Both the position numbers and the translations under genes were made by a program. Below the pieces are notes generated by a model that had not been told where the DNA came from, did no database searches, and saw only the letters and a list, made by a program, of their open reading frames with translations. From positions 217,700-281,699 of the forward strand of contig JALOAG010000003.1 in the NCBI GenBank assembly GCA_023228875.1: a DNA stretch of 64,000 bases, read 5' to 3'. This DNA is from Bacteroidia bacterium (lineage in GTDB: Bacteria > Bacteroidota > Bacteroidia > NS11-12g > UBA955). Shown one piece after another: positions 1-8,205 of this stretch (position 1 is the first letter of the stretch; the number at the start of each line of letters is the position of its first letter).

Positions 1-1
1 A

Positions 2-2053
2 AGGAAGTCCGGTGCTCCATACATTTTTCATCCTATCGAAGTTGCCAGAATTGCTGCACGCGAAATAGGGTTGGGCGCAACCTCAATAGCCTGTGCTTTA
101 ATCCATGATGTGGTAGAAGACAGTGATTATACACTGGATTATATCAAACGAAAATTTGGAACCAAGGTTGCTCAGATTGTAGATGGATTAACCAAGATTT
201 CAGGGGTGTTTGACTACACTGATTCAATGCAGGCAGAGAATTTTCGCAAAATGCTGCTTACATTGTCAAAAGATGTTAGAGTGATATTGATTAAACTATG
301 CGACCGATTACACAATATGCGCACATTGGATTCAATGTCGCGAAAAAATCAGCTCAAGATTGCTTCCGAAACGTTGTTTTTTTATGCTCCCTTAGCGCAT
401 CGATTGGGTTTGTATGCCATCAAAACTGAATTGGAAGACTTAGCGATTAAATATACTGAAAGAAAAAAGTACAATGATATAAGCAATAAGTTGAAGGAAA
501 CTAAAGCCTCTCGTGATCGCTATATGAGACGCTTTGCTGAACCCATTAAAACAGCTTTGGATAGTCAAAAAATTCAATATGAATTAAAAGGTAGGGTAAA
601 GTCAATTTACAGTATTCTTCAAAAAATGGAAAAACAACAAGTGCCATTTGAAGAAGTGTATGACTTATTTGCAATCAGAATCATCATTGATTCAAAAATG
701 GAAAACGAAAAGGCGGATTGCTGGAAGGTGTATTCGTTAATAACAGATATTTATTACCCCAATCCTTCAAGATTGCGAGATTGGATATCGCAACCCAAAA
801 GCAACGGATATGAATCGTTGCATACAACAGTGATGGGACCCGGAGGGATGTGGGTAGAAGTGCAAATTCGAACTAAACGAATGGACGAAGTGGCTGAACA
901 AGGTTATGCCGCACATTGGAAGTATAAGAATCACGGGGCAGAAAAGGAAGCCGGACGTGGTTTGGATGACTGGTTGTTAAGGGTGAAAGATGTGTTGGAG
1001 AATCCTGGCCCCAATGCAATGGATTTCCTTGATCAATTCAAAAGTCAATTGATGGAAGATGAGATTTTTGTTTTTACCCCAAAAGGAGAACTCAAAAGTC
1101 TGCCTGCTAATTCTACCGCACTTGATTTTGCATTTGAAATCCATACGGAAATTGGTATAAAATGTATTGGTGCTAAGGTTAACAATAAGTTGGTGCAACT
1201 CAAAACCAAGTTGTCAAATGGTGATCAGGTGGAAATATTAACCTCTGATAAGCAATCGCCTAAAGAGGAGTGGTTTGGATATGTTGTTTCGGGTAAAGCT
1301 AAAAACAAGCTTAAAGATTACTTTAATGAGGAAAAGCGCAAGGATGCGGAAAAAGGAAAAGAAATACTCAAAAGAAAGTTCAAAACTACAAAAATTGTTT
1401 TTTCGGATGAACATATAAACAGGGTTGTTGAATTTTATAAAGAACGCTCAGCTACTGATTTGTTTGCTTCTATTGGTAAGGGGTTGTTCCCAATAGAAAA
1501 TGTTGATATTAAAAAAGTATTTGCAAAAACAAAAAAACAGAAGACAATTGAAATCAAACCGGCTCCGGTCATTAAGTTTCCTGATAAAGGCTCGAGTATT
1601 ATTGTAGGCGATACTCCGGAATTGTCTTACAAATTAGCTCCCTGTTGTAATCCTATACCGGGTGATGATATATTTGGGTTTGTTACAGTAGGTGAAGGGG
1701 TGAAAATTCATCGAACTAACTGCCCGAATGGTATCTCCTTGATGTCAAATTATGGCTATCGAGTGATTAAAGCTGAATGGCAAGAGCAATATAGCAACAG
1801 TGCCAAGCAGTTCTTAGTCGGAATCAAAATTGAAGGAATTGACGATGTTGGGGTTTTGAGTAGTTTAACTGATATTATCTCAAAATCCATGAAGGTAAAT
1901 ATCAAATCAATTACTGTGAAATCAAATGCCGGTACTTTTGAAGGCAAGATTCTATTGTTTATCACAGACACGAAACACTTAGATGAGTTAATTAACAACA
2001 TAACCACAAAACATCAGTACATGAAAGTAACTCGGATAGATGTTTCAGGATAG
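2..2053 (+). CDS. RelA/SpoT-family (p)ppGpp synthetase/hydrolase, 5' end missing
   Basis: This is a long Rel/SpoT enzyme cut by the left window edge. Reading frame is open from base 2 (first residues RKSGAPYIFHP), so the true start lies upstream and the TTG near base 71 is internal. Domains in order: the HD hydrolase domain with the metal-binding HDVVED motif; the synthetase domain with RVKSIYSI, YDLFAIRIIID, the substrate loop KSNGYESLHTTVMGPGG and VEVQIRT; a TGS domain starting near FVFTPKGELKSLP; and a C-terminal ACT region. The loop before the GYESLHTT motif reads RLRD, close to the basic RXKD signature of bifunctional enzymes rather than the EXDD of synthetase-only RelA. Together with the intact HD motif this predicts both synthesis and hydrolysis of the stringent-response alarmone. 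The protein ends just before a convergent gene. Family assignment is firm; bifunctionality is inference. Confidence 0.95.
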   Translation, partial: RKSGAPYIFHPIEVARIAAREIGLGATSIACALIHDVVEDSDYTLDYIKRKFGTKVAQIVDGLTKISGVFDYTDSMQAENFRKMLLTLSKDVRVILIKLCDRLHNMRTLDSMSRKNQLKIASETLFFYAPLAHRLGLYAIKTELEDLAIKYTERKKYNDISNKLKETKASRDRYMRRFAEPIKTALDSQKIQYELKGRVKSIYSILQKMEKQQVPFEEVYDLFAIRIIIDSKMENEKADCWKVYSLITDIYYPNPSRLRDWISQPKSNGYESLHTTVMGPGGMWVEVQIRTKRMDEVAEQGYAAHWKYKNHGAEKEAGRGLDDWLLRVKDVLENPGPNAMDFLDQFKSQLMEDEIFVFTPKGELKSLPANSTALDFAFEIHTEIGIKCIGAKVNNKLVQLKTKLSNGDQVEILTSDKQSPKEEWFGYVVSGKAKNKLKDYFNEEKRKDAEKGKEILKRKFKTTKIVFSDEHINRVVEFYKERSATDLFASIGKGLFPIENVDIKKVFAKTKKQKTIEIKPAPVIKFPDKGSSIIVGDTPELSYKLAPCCNPIPGDDIFGFVTVGEGVKIHRTNCPNGISLMSNYGYRVIKAEWQEQYSNSAKQFLVGIKIEGIDDVGVLSSLTDIISKSMKVNIKSITVKSNAGTFEGKILLFITDTKHLDELINNITTKHQYMKVTRIDVSG

Positions 2054-2059
2054 GAGTAG

Positions 2060-2824
2060 CTAAATAGTAAGTTCCAAGCCGTCAAAACCAAGGTGGATAC
2101 CCTGTGGAAGCTCTTTTTCGACTTCGTTATGCAAGCCAAGTTGATGGCTTATATGTGTTAAAAAAGTTCTCTCTGCTTTTACCTCTTGCACAATCGCAAT
2201 CGCTTCATCTAATGTGAAGTGTGAAATGTGTTTCTGTCGTCTAAGCGCATTTAATACTAAGACTTTTGCACCTCTTATCTTGTCAAGTTCCTTAGGTTCA
2301 ATGTGGTTTGCATCTGTAATATAAACGAAATCTTGAATCCGAAACCCCAAAACCGGTAAATAGTAATGCAAGACTTTGATGGGTGAAACTTGAATGTCTT
2401 CTATCAAAAATGGGTGCTCAGTATTAATAGTGTGTAATTTGACTTCAGGAATGCCTGGATATTTTTCATCAGAAAAAACATAATGAAACTCACGTTTTAG
2501 TGCATCTTGGACATTTGTTGTGGCATAAATATTTATTGCCTTTTTTGAAAAATAATTGAAAGCACGAATGTCATCCATGCCTGCAATGTGGTCTTTATGT
2601 TCATGTGTAAAGATGAGCGCATCTAATTGCTTGGTATTGCTCCGTAACATTTGCTGCCTAAAGTCAGGACCTGAGTCAATGACAAGTACCTTGTTATTTA
2701 TTTCAATTTTAATAGATGTTCTTAAACGTTTGTCTTTGGGGTTGGACGATTGACAAATTTCGCAAGGGCAGGCAATTACAGGTACACCTTGTGAGGTTCC
2801 GGTTCCCAAAAAAGTAACTTTCAT
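2060..2824 (-). CDS. Metallo-beta-lactamase-fold hydrolase (PhnP/RNase Z-like)
   Basis: A 254-residue protein of the metallo-beta-lactamase superfamily. The N-terminus MKVTFLGTGTSQGVP is the usual first strand of the PhnP/RNase Z-like branch. The metal site is visible: THEHKDH (HxHxDH motif), the aspartate in YITDANH, and a late histidine in LTHISHQLG. A cysteine pair (CPCEIC) near residues 19-24 resembles the structural zinc site of PhnP-type phosphodiesterases. There is no signal peptide, so it should be cytoplasmic. PhnP hydrolyses cyclic phosphate esters, but no phosphonate genes are nearby, so the substrate is unknown. The gene faces the relA/spoT gene tail to tail with six bases between stops. 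A promoter box lies 8 bases before the ATG. Confidence 0.85.
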   Translation of the reverse strand: MKVTFLGTGTSQGVPVIACPCEICQSSNPKDKRLRTSIKIEINNKVLVIDSGPDFRQQMLRSNTKQLDALIFTHEHKDHIAGMDDIRAFNYFSKKAINIYATTNVQDALKREFHYVFSDEKYPGIPEVKLHTINTEHPFLIEDIQVSPIKVLHYYLPVLGFRIQDFVYITDANHIEPKELDKIRGAKVLVLNALRRQKHISHFTLDEAIAIVQEVKAERTFLTHISHQLGLHNEVEKELPQGIHLGFDGLELTI

Positions 2825-2832
2825 TTGTTGTG

Positions 2833-2840
2833 CAAATATA
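2833..2840 (-). promoter_or_regulatory. -7 box (TATATTTG) for the metallo-hydrolase
   Basis: On the minus strand this reads TATATTTG, an exact match to the Bacteroidota TAnnTTTG -7 element, followed by CAC. It ends 8 bases before the ATG at 2824. No clear TTG -33 element lies at the expected distance. The transcript would have almost no leader. Confidence 0.5.
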
Positions 2841-2848
2841 GAATCGGC

Positions 2849-3898
2849 TTACGGCTTATATTTGACTTTCCGCAAAAATGTTTCTGCGTCACTCATGTTC
2901 ATTAATTCCTTTAATGTGATTGAAGGATTTTTTTTCATAAAAGCATGTACAGCTTGCCAGCCTACAAACTTTCCTAACATAGGAGGGGTGTTGGGAGGTA
3001 CTCCTGGAGCGGTTGTAAATGGTCCTTCTGTAAAATATCTCATATACGTTCGCTTTTCGGTTGAATATAGAATATCCTCCTTGATGATATATTCCCAAAT
3101 GTTCTTTTCTTCTTCTTTGCAAAACTTATATTCTTCTGGAGTGTAGCCTATAATCAGGTGTTTGGGTAAATTCGGCATCATCGCTTCAGTGAAATACAGC
3201 AGTCTGCCCCAGTAAAACATGTTGTCTGCAAAACTGTTCTCGCGATTTGTAGTATAAAACATGTCATTTCCTAATGCCACCAGTGTTAAAGCTGAGATGT
3301 TATCGGGGACGAGCAGTTTGTGAAAATAATTTTCGATAGGAGGTTGCAAACTCTTATACATATAAAAAGTGTCGCCTAAGTGCATGTCTAAAGAAATCCC
3401 AACATAGCCTTGCCCGATTGGGTTAAGTGTCATGCTGAAATTAGAAAAGAAGGTAACAATATCCGGTATGCTGTCGTTTGGGAAGTAGTATTTAAAATGT
3501 TTGAAAGCATTTGTCAATTCCTTTTCTTGAGATGAAAAATCTTTGAAATGAGCATTCATAATAGACATTAATCTGTCTAATGTTTGACTTGCAAGTATTT
3601 TTTTGAGCACTTGTTTTGTTTCGGGAGCATCAGCGTTTCCAATGCCCATCATGCCGGGAGCTTCTATCCAGTCATAATAAAACTGCCCATATTTGTTTTT
3701 GAGTTCTGATAATCCTTGTTCAAAAGCCGCATCAGACTGAAGTGAGCCTTTTAGTTTGTAGAAATCTTGCTCAAATCGCTTGATTTGAATTTTAATGTCT
3801 ATTTTGCTTGTGTCCACATCAAGAGGATTGTCGTTGCAACCTACAATTATCAAAGAGAATAGCACTATAAATAAGTTTTTTAATCGAGTATGCAGCAT
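2849..3898 (-). CDS. gldB: Gliding motility lipoprotein GldB
   Basis: A 349-residue lipoprotein of the GldB family, which in Flavobacterium johnsoniae is needed for gliding and for stability of the type IX secretion/gliding machinery. The start chosen is the ATG giving MLHTRLKNLFIVLFSLIIVGC; its hydrophobic segment ends in the lipobox IVGC, so the Cys near residue 21 would be lipidated. An upstream in-frame extension of 33 residues would spoil the signal peptide and was rejected. Family-type features include the N-terminal IKRFEQDFYKL segment and the C-terminal block running from IGYTPEEY through GKFVGWQAVHAFMK to the final KYKP. gldC, often a neighbour in other genomes, is not adjacent here. 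The gene is divergent from an outer-membrane barrel gene, and nadE, another frequent neighbour, is close. Confidence 0.85.
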   Translation of the reverse strand: MLHTRLKNLFIVLFSLIIVGCNDNPLDVDTSKIDIKIQIKRFEQDFYKLKGSLQSDAAFEQGLSELKNKYGQFYYDWIEAPGMMGIGNADAPETKQVLKKILASQTLDRLMSIMNAHFKDFSSQEKELTNAFKHFKYYFPNDSIPDIVTFFSNFSMTLNPIGQGYVGISLDMHLGDTFYMYKSLQPPIENYFHKLLVPDNISALTLVALGNDMFYTTNRENSFADNMFYWGRLLYFTEAMMPNLPKHLIIGYTPEEYKFCKEEEKNIWEYIIKEDILYSTEKRTYMRYFTEGPFTTAPGVPPNTPPMLGKFVGWQAVHAFMKKNPSITLKELMNMSDAETFLRKVKYKP

Positions 3899-3912
3899 TG
3901 AATTTTTTTTCT

Positions 3913-3930
3913 GATTTTTGCGCAAAATAA
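3913..3930. promoter_or_regulatory. Shared divergent promoter palindrome between gldB and the barrel gene
   Basis: The intergenic stretch carries the palindrome TTTTGCGCAAAA (3916-3927). On the plus strand GATTTTTG (3913-3920) matches TAnnTTTG at 7 of 8 positions. On the minus strand TTATTTTG (3923-3930) also matches at 7 of 8. The two -7 boxes therefore share one palindromic core and fire away from each other. No well-spaced -33 element was seen for either. Confidence 0.4.
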
Positions 3931-3953
3931 ACATCAAATTCGCATCTTGTATT

Positions 3954-4715
3954 ATGAAAGCAAATTTTAATTTCAAATTATTGTCAGTTCTCTTCATCCT
4001 TTTTGGTTTTTCTTATTCATCAAAAGCCGCAGAAGGGGATAATAAGATGTTCCAATTAGGTTTAACCGGTTCGGGAAATTTCTGTTGGAGCAGTGGTGCT
4101 GTGAAACCACTTTATTCTAATGGTTTAGGACTCGGTTATTCTATAGGAATAATGGGGGATTGGAACTTGATGAAATCTAAGAGCAATTATTTTATGTCAT
4201 TTGAACTACTCACTTCCAATCTTGGCACGAGAACCAGATTTGATAATAGCTTTGTTTTAACAAATAAGAAAGATAGTATTTTGTATGAAAATATTGAACA
4301 CACTTATAGGCTGACCTATATTGAAGTTCCTATTTCACTTAAGTTGAAAATTAATGAGATTGGTTATATTACTTGGTTTGCACAGTTTGGGCTGGCTCCC
4401 AGTATTTTATATAAAACAAAAGCAAAGTTCAGGGCTGAAAGGGTGGGAACACATGACAAACTCACAACCGAATATTTTAACAATAATGCAAAAGAAGGAG
4501 ACGATATAAACCAAGAGTTTTATGATTACAAAGATGATGTTCGTTTTTATAGAATTGCAACTTTCCTTGGTGCAGGAATGGAATATCGTTTTTCAGGTAA
4601 TACCGCTTTTGTAGCCAGTGTTAGGTTTAATAATGGATTAAATGATATACTGACAGAGAAGAAATTGAAAGTTCACAATGCTTTTGTTGCACTGCACGCA
4701 GGAATATTGTTTTAA
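3954..4715 (+). CDS. Exported outer-membrane beta-barrel protein, PorT-like family
   Basis: A 253-residue protein with an N-terminal signal peptide (MKANFNFKLLSVLFILFGF...SKAAEG). The rest alternates aromatic and small residues in short strands (for example FQLGLTGSGNF, YVSIG-like and YIEVPISLKLKI segments) and contains the phrase LTYIEVPISLKLK, typical of the Bacteroidota outer-membrane beta-barrel family (PF13568) that includes PorT. The chain ends in FVALHAGILF with a terminal aromatic, as expected for a barrel. The start at the ATG of MKANFNFK was preferred over an upstream in-frame codon that overlaps the promoter box. It is followed 19 bases later by nadE and may be co-transcribed. The specific role, including whether it is T9SS PorT itself, cannot be told from sequence alone. 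Confidence 0.7.
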   Translation: MKANFNFKLLSVLFILFGFSYSSKAAEGDNKMFQLGLTGSGNFCWSSGAVKPLYSNGLGLGYSIGIMGDWNLMKSKSNYFMSFELLTSNLGTRTRFDNSFVLTNKKDSILYENIEHTYRLTYIEVPISLKLKINEIGYITWFAQFGLAPSILYKTKAKFRAERVGTHDKLTTEYFNNNAKEGDDINQEFYDYKDDVRFYRIATFLGAGMEYRFSGNTAFVASVRFNNGLNDILTEKKLKVHNAFVALHAGILF

Positions 4716-4734
4716 TTAAAGCACGTTTTTAAAA

Positions 4735-5514
4735 ATGAAAGAACTGAATTCCGCTTTAGAACAAGGAATCAAGGATTTCTTTTTAAAGGCAGGGTTTCAA
4801 AAAGCAGTAATAGGAAGTTCAGGGGGGATTGATTCTGCATTAGTACAAACCTTGGCATCTAACGCACTTGGAGCAGAAAATGTAACTGCTTTCATAATGC
4901 CTTCTGAGTTTTCCTCTCAAGGATCTGTTGATGATGCTGTTGCATTATGTAACAACCTTGGGAATCCGTTTCATATTATCAAAATTGCCCCTCTCTATGA
5001 GCTTTATCTCCATACCTTAAAAGAGGTTTATGGCAATACTAATTTTGACTTAACCGAAGAAAATCTTCAAGCTCGAATCCGCGCCACTTTGTTGATGGCA
5101 TATAGCAATAAGAAACACGCATTATTGTTAAATACAAGTAACAAAAGTGAATTGGCTGTTGGATATGGGACTCTTTATGGTGACTTATGTGGAGCAATCT
5201 CTGTAATTGGTAATTTATATAAAACTCAAGTGTATCAACTTGCGCGACACCTGAATAAGGATCAAGAAATTATTCCTAATCATATCATCCAAAAAGCCCC
5301 AAGTGCAGAACTGCATCCGGGGCAAAAAGATTCAGACTCGCTACCTGAGTATGCAGAATTAGATAAAGTTCTTGTTGAGTTAATAGATAATCAAAAGTCG
5401 GTTGAACAGGTTGTAGCACAAGGGTTTAGCGAAGAATTAGTTAGCAGAATAGTGAAACTTGTTCAAAGGAGCGAGTTTAAGAAAGCACAAGTTCCACCTA
5501 TACTGTATGTGTAA
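4735..5514 (+). CDS. nadE: NH3-dependent NAD+ synthetase
   Basis: A 259-residue enzyme that amidates nicotinic acid adenine dinucleotide to NAD+ with ATP and ammonia, the last step of NAD synthesis. The ATP-pyrophosphatase P-loop is clear: SSGGIDSALV near residue 27. The second conserved block, LLNTSNKSELAVGYGTLYGDL, and IPNHIIQKAPSAELHPGQ with the following DSLPEY, are canonical NadE motifs. The protein is short and lacks the N-terminal nitrilase-like glutaminase domain of glutamine-dependent enzymes, so it should use free ammonia. Start is the ATG at 4735 directly after the barrel gene. It ends at a small hairpin facing a convergent lipoprotein gene. Confidence 0.93.
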   Translation: MKELNSALEQGIKDFFLKAGFQKAVIGSSGGIDSALVQTLASNALGAENVTAFIMPSEFSSQGSVDDAVALCNNLGNPFHIIKIAPLYELYLHTLKEVYGNTNFDLTEENLQARIRATLLMAYSNKKHALLLNTSNKSELAVGYGTLYGDLCGAISVIGNLYKTQVYQLARHLNKDQEIIPNHIIQKAPSAELHPGQKDSDSLPEYAELDKVLVELIDNQKSVEQVVAQGFSEELVSRIVKLVQRSEFKKAQVPPILYV

Positions 5515-5529
5515 AGATTCTTAATCTTT
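5513..5529. terminator. Small bidirectional hairpin at convergent stops
   Basis: AAAGATT-CTT-AATCTTT forms a perfect 7-bp stem that includes the end of nadE and overlaps the stop of the convergent lipoprotein gene. It is AT-rich and has a short T run after it, so it is a weak terminator at best. Confidence 0.4.
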
Positions 5530-6081
5530 TATCAGTAGCCGGTGATTATTTTTTAATTCGTCTTGCCTGATTTTAACATCTTTGATTGCAGCATCAAACA
5601 AGATTGTACTTTCTGTAATTTGTTGTTCTATTTTCAGTGTGAGTGAACTCAAATCAGTGTCTGTTTGAGATGAAAATTTGTCTGCATCTTTTAATTCCAG
5701 AAGCGATTCTGAAAGTTCCTTTTTCTCGCATTGTTGCCAGTGCTCAAGAATTGTAATTTCTAATTGGTAAGAAAACAACTCTGCTGCAACCCATTTTTCT
5801 AAATCATTTTCCTTCTCAGGGTCTTTCGATAATTTCCAGTGTCGCTTGATTTCGTTGTGGTAATTATGGGTATTAATAAATAAGCTCTGTGATGCAGATT
5901 CCCATTCATCTGTTTCAGCGTTGTTGGAAACGGATTTCTTGAGTTCAATTTCGAATTGTGTTAAGAATTTTTGATACTCATCAATGGCTATCGCAAGCTG
6001 TGTATTTTTCTTAGGCTTGCTTGGAGTGCAACTTATCCCCATGCTGCAAGCTAAAGAGATATAGAACAAAAGATATTTCAC
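5521..6081 (-). CDS. Hypothetical lipoprotein, last gene of the polysaccharide operon
   Basis: A 186-residue protein that I do not recognise. It begins MKYLLFYISLACSMGISC, a signal peptide whose GISC fits a lipobox, so a lipidated Cys near residue 18 is likely. The mature part is strongly charged and looks almost wholly helical, with heptad-like runs such as LTLKIEQQITESTILFDAAI; it may be a coiled coil. The start codon is GTG. Only 9 bases separate it from the glycosyltransferase gene upstream on the same strand, so it is probably the fifth gene of that operon, but no polysaccharide function can be read from it. Confidence 0.65.
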   Translation of the reverse strand: MKYLLFYISLACSMGISCTPSKPKKNTQLAIAIDEYQKFLTQFEIELKKSVSNNAETDEWESASQSLFINTHNYHNEIKRHWKLSKDPEKENDLEKWVAAELFSYQLEITILEHWQQCEKKELSESLLELKDADKFSSQTDTDLSSLTLKIEQQITESTILFDAAIKDVKIRQDELKNNHRLLIKD

Positions 6082-6090
6082 AGTGAGAAT

Positions 6091-8205
6091 TTAGAGGGTA
6101 AAGGTGTTGCGAATATCTTGAATGATTGTCTCCTTGTTGTGAAAAGTATTGACGAATTCAATTCCATTCTTGCCTAAGCGTTGTAATTCATCAAAATTGT
6201 TTAATAAGATATTTTTAATACTTTCTACATCTTCCTCATCACTTCTTACTTCATATAATATACCTGCTTTCCCGTTTTCAATAATCTCCTTAAATCCAAC
6301 AATGTTCGCAGCAATGATAGGTAATTCCAACTGAGCACATTCAATTCCAACAAGCGGATAACCTTCAAATCTGCTGGGAAACACTGCTACATCAAACATA
6401 GTAAAGAACTTTTCGGGATTTTTAGTAGCTCCTGTATAGGTGAGGTTGGTAAGTGATTTTATTTTGGGCATAAGCGATTCTAACATAGGTCCATCGCCAA
6501 CCATAACAAAATGATAGTCATTATTACTTTGCATTTTATATGCTAATTCAACAAAAATATCAGGACGCTTTTGGTCATGGAATCTGCCTAAGAATCCAAT
6601 GATTTTTTTGTTCGGGTCTATGCGATATTTGTTGAGTTTAACGTCTCTGTTTCTTGGCTCTTTTAAAAATGCGTTGTAATCAATCATATTGTATATGACA
6701 GATATTTTTTGTGCTTGTTCACCATACTTGCTTATTAAAACATCTTTCCAGAAGTTACTGGTTACAATCCGTTTATCAATATGTTTTTGATAGTGTAAAG
6801 CTGCTTCAAACCAACCATTATTGTCAAATTCTTCGCAATGCAATAAGTCGTAAATAACAGTTTCCGGGAACTTTTGTTTAATCAGAGGAGTTAAAAGATA
6901 GAGCATGGGATTGCTCATATTTAATATCAGACGTGGTTTTTCAATTTTAATGATTTCCCACAATGCGAGCAATTTTGGATAGGGTCCTTGTGCAAAGTCC
7001 GAAAGAGAAAGTTGAGAATCAGATACTTTTTCAAACACATCCTTTAAAGTTCTTGCTACGCCCTCTGAATCCATTACTACATCAACAACCTTGTAATTCA
7101 AGTGCTTGATTTCATGCATATAGTCATATAGAATGTTTTCAGCACCTCCGGTATGCCACCAAAAATGTGTACATAACGCAGTTTGATTATATGCAGTACA
7201 AACAGGATAATCTTTGTCAAACTCTATTGGGAACCCTGACTTGAATCCCGCCATTTTATGTGTCTTCGTAAATTTCTTTTCACTTTCCAGCCTCTTTTTT
7301 ATAAGTAATGACGGTGCAAAAACAAATCGAAAAGCGTCTTTGACTGAGAAAGTTGTGGGAGCGCGATGTGTAAAAAAGTAAATAGTCTTGCGCAATAAAT
7401 TGGTGAAAAATCCACTATGTCCTGCAAATTTGTTGTTATCTTTTTTAAAAGATTCTTGTGCAGCAGAGAGATTAAAGATGCTACGCCAGTTTTGGCGATA
7501 TGCCAAAAGTGTTCCCAGATTTCCTTCTTCCTCAGTTCTGGTTAGTAGCGACTTTATATTTTGACGATAGTTAAATATTACTTTTTTGACCGGTACTCCA
7601 AATTTGCCTTTGCCCAGTGCCCTTTGCCAAAAATCCCAGTCTTCAAATAGTTTAACATTTTTAGAAAGTACTTTGGTTTTTTGACCCTTTAACTTTTCCC
7701 ATAATTCTCGCTTGATTGGAGAGGTAACCACTTGATAGTTTGATAGAAATAATTTTTTGGCTGAAAAATCAGGAGCTATATCCACTTTGTTTCTATATCC
7801 AAATTTTCGCAAACTGGGATAAACCCAAGATGCATTTGGGTGTGCGCAGTGTGTGATATAACAATATTTCAGATATTCAGGTTCTAATGTGTCATCACTG
7901 TCCAAACATACAATATACCTACCTTGTGAATGTCGTACCCCTATGTTGCGTGTCTCTGCTAACCAACTGTTTTTTTCATTGATTACCACCTTGATAGGGA
8001 TTCCTTTATAGTTGCCTTGTTCTTTAAGTGCAATTATTTGTTGTTGAGTCGCTTTATCTGTTGAACAATCATCTACGATAATGATTTCGATTTTACTTAA
8101 ATCAAAGTCTTGTGTAATGACAGAGTCAAGACATTCTTCAAGATAAATACCGGTATTATAAACAGGGATAATAAAACTAAATAGGATTTCTGTTTTGTTA
8201 GCCAT
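6091..8205 (-). CDS. Two-domain glycosyltransferase (GT2 + GT4)
   Basis: A 704-residue cytoplasmic enzyme with two glycosyltransferase domains. Residues about 8-240 are a GT2 (GT-A fold) domain: SFIIPVYNTGIYLEECLDSV, IIIVDDCSTD, and the metal-binding DSDD at 102-105. Residues about 345-700 are a GT4-like GT-B domain: the nucleotide-binding start HTGGAENI, IGFLGRFHDQKRPD, GDGPMLE, and the C-terminal donor-binding block FPSRFEGYPLVGIECAQ with its glutamate. Such fusions make two consecutive linkages of a surface polysaccharide. The start overlaps the upstream gene by 8 bases, implying translational coupling. It is the fourth gene of the wzm-wzt operon. The sugars transferred cannot be predicted. 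Confidence 0.88.
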   Translation of the reverse strand: MANKTEILFSFIIPVYNTGIYLEECLDSVITQDFDLSKIEIIIVDDCSTDKATQQQIIALKEQGNYKGIPIKVVINEKNSWLAETRNIGVRHSQGRYIVCLDSDDTLEPEYLKYCYITHCAHPNASWVYPSLRKFGYRNKVDIAPDFSAKKLFLSNYQVVTSPIKRELWEKLKGQKTKVLSKNVKLFEDWDFWQRALGKGKFGVPVKKVIFNYRQNIKSLLTRTEEEGNLGTLLAYRQNWRSIFNLSAAQESFKKDNNKFAGHSGFFTNLLRKTIYFFTHRAPTTFSVKDAFRFVFAPSLLIKKRLESEKKFTKTHKMAGFKSGFPIEFDKDYPVCTAYNQTALCTHFWWHTGGAENILYDYMHEIKHLNYKVVDVVMDSEGVARTLKDVFEKVSDSQLSLSDFAQGPYPKLLALWEIIKIEKPRLILNMSNPMLYLLTPLIKQKFPETVIYDLLHCEEFDNNGWFEAALHYQKHIDKRIVTSNFWKDVLISKYGEQAQKISVIYNMIDYNAFLKEPRNRDVKLNKYRIDPNKKIIGFLGRFHDQKRPDIFVELAYKMQSNNDYHFVMVGDGPMLESLMPKIKSLTNLTYTGATKNPEKFFTMFDVAVFPSRFEGYPLVGIECAQLELPIIAANIVGFKEIIENGKAGILYEVRSDEEDVESIKNILLNNFDELQRLGKNGIEFVNTFHNKETIIQDIRNTFTL

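Noticed and set aside
977..1198. Minus-strand open frame inside the RelA/SpoT gene
   Set aside because: It lies wholly opposite a strongly conserved gene, has no promoter or RBS, and its product lacks any recognisable feature.
5521..6081. Lipoprotein as GldC
   Set aside because: It has a lipobox and a helical charged body, while GldC is a small soluble protein of different pattern; proximity to gldB alone is not evidence.
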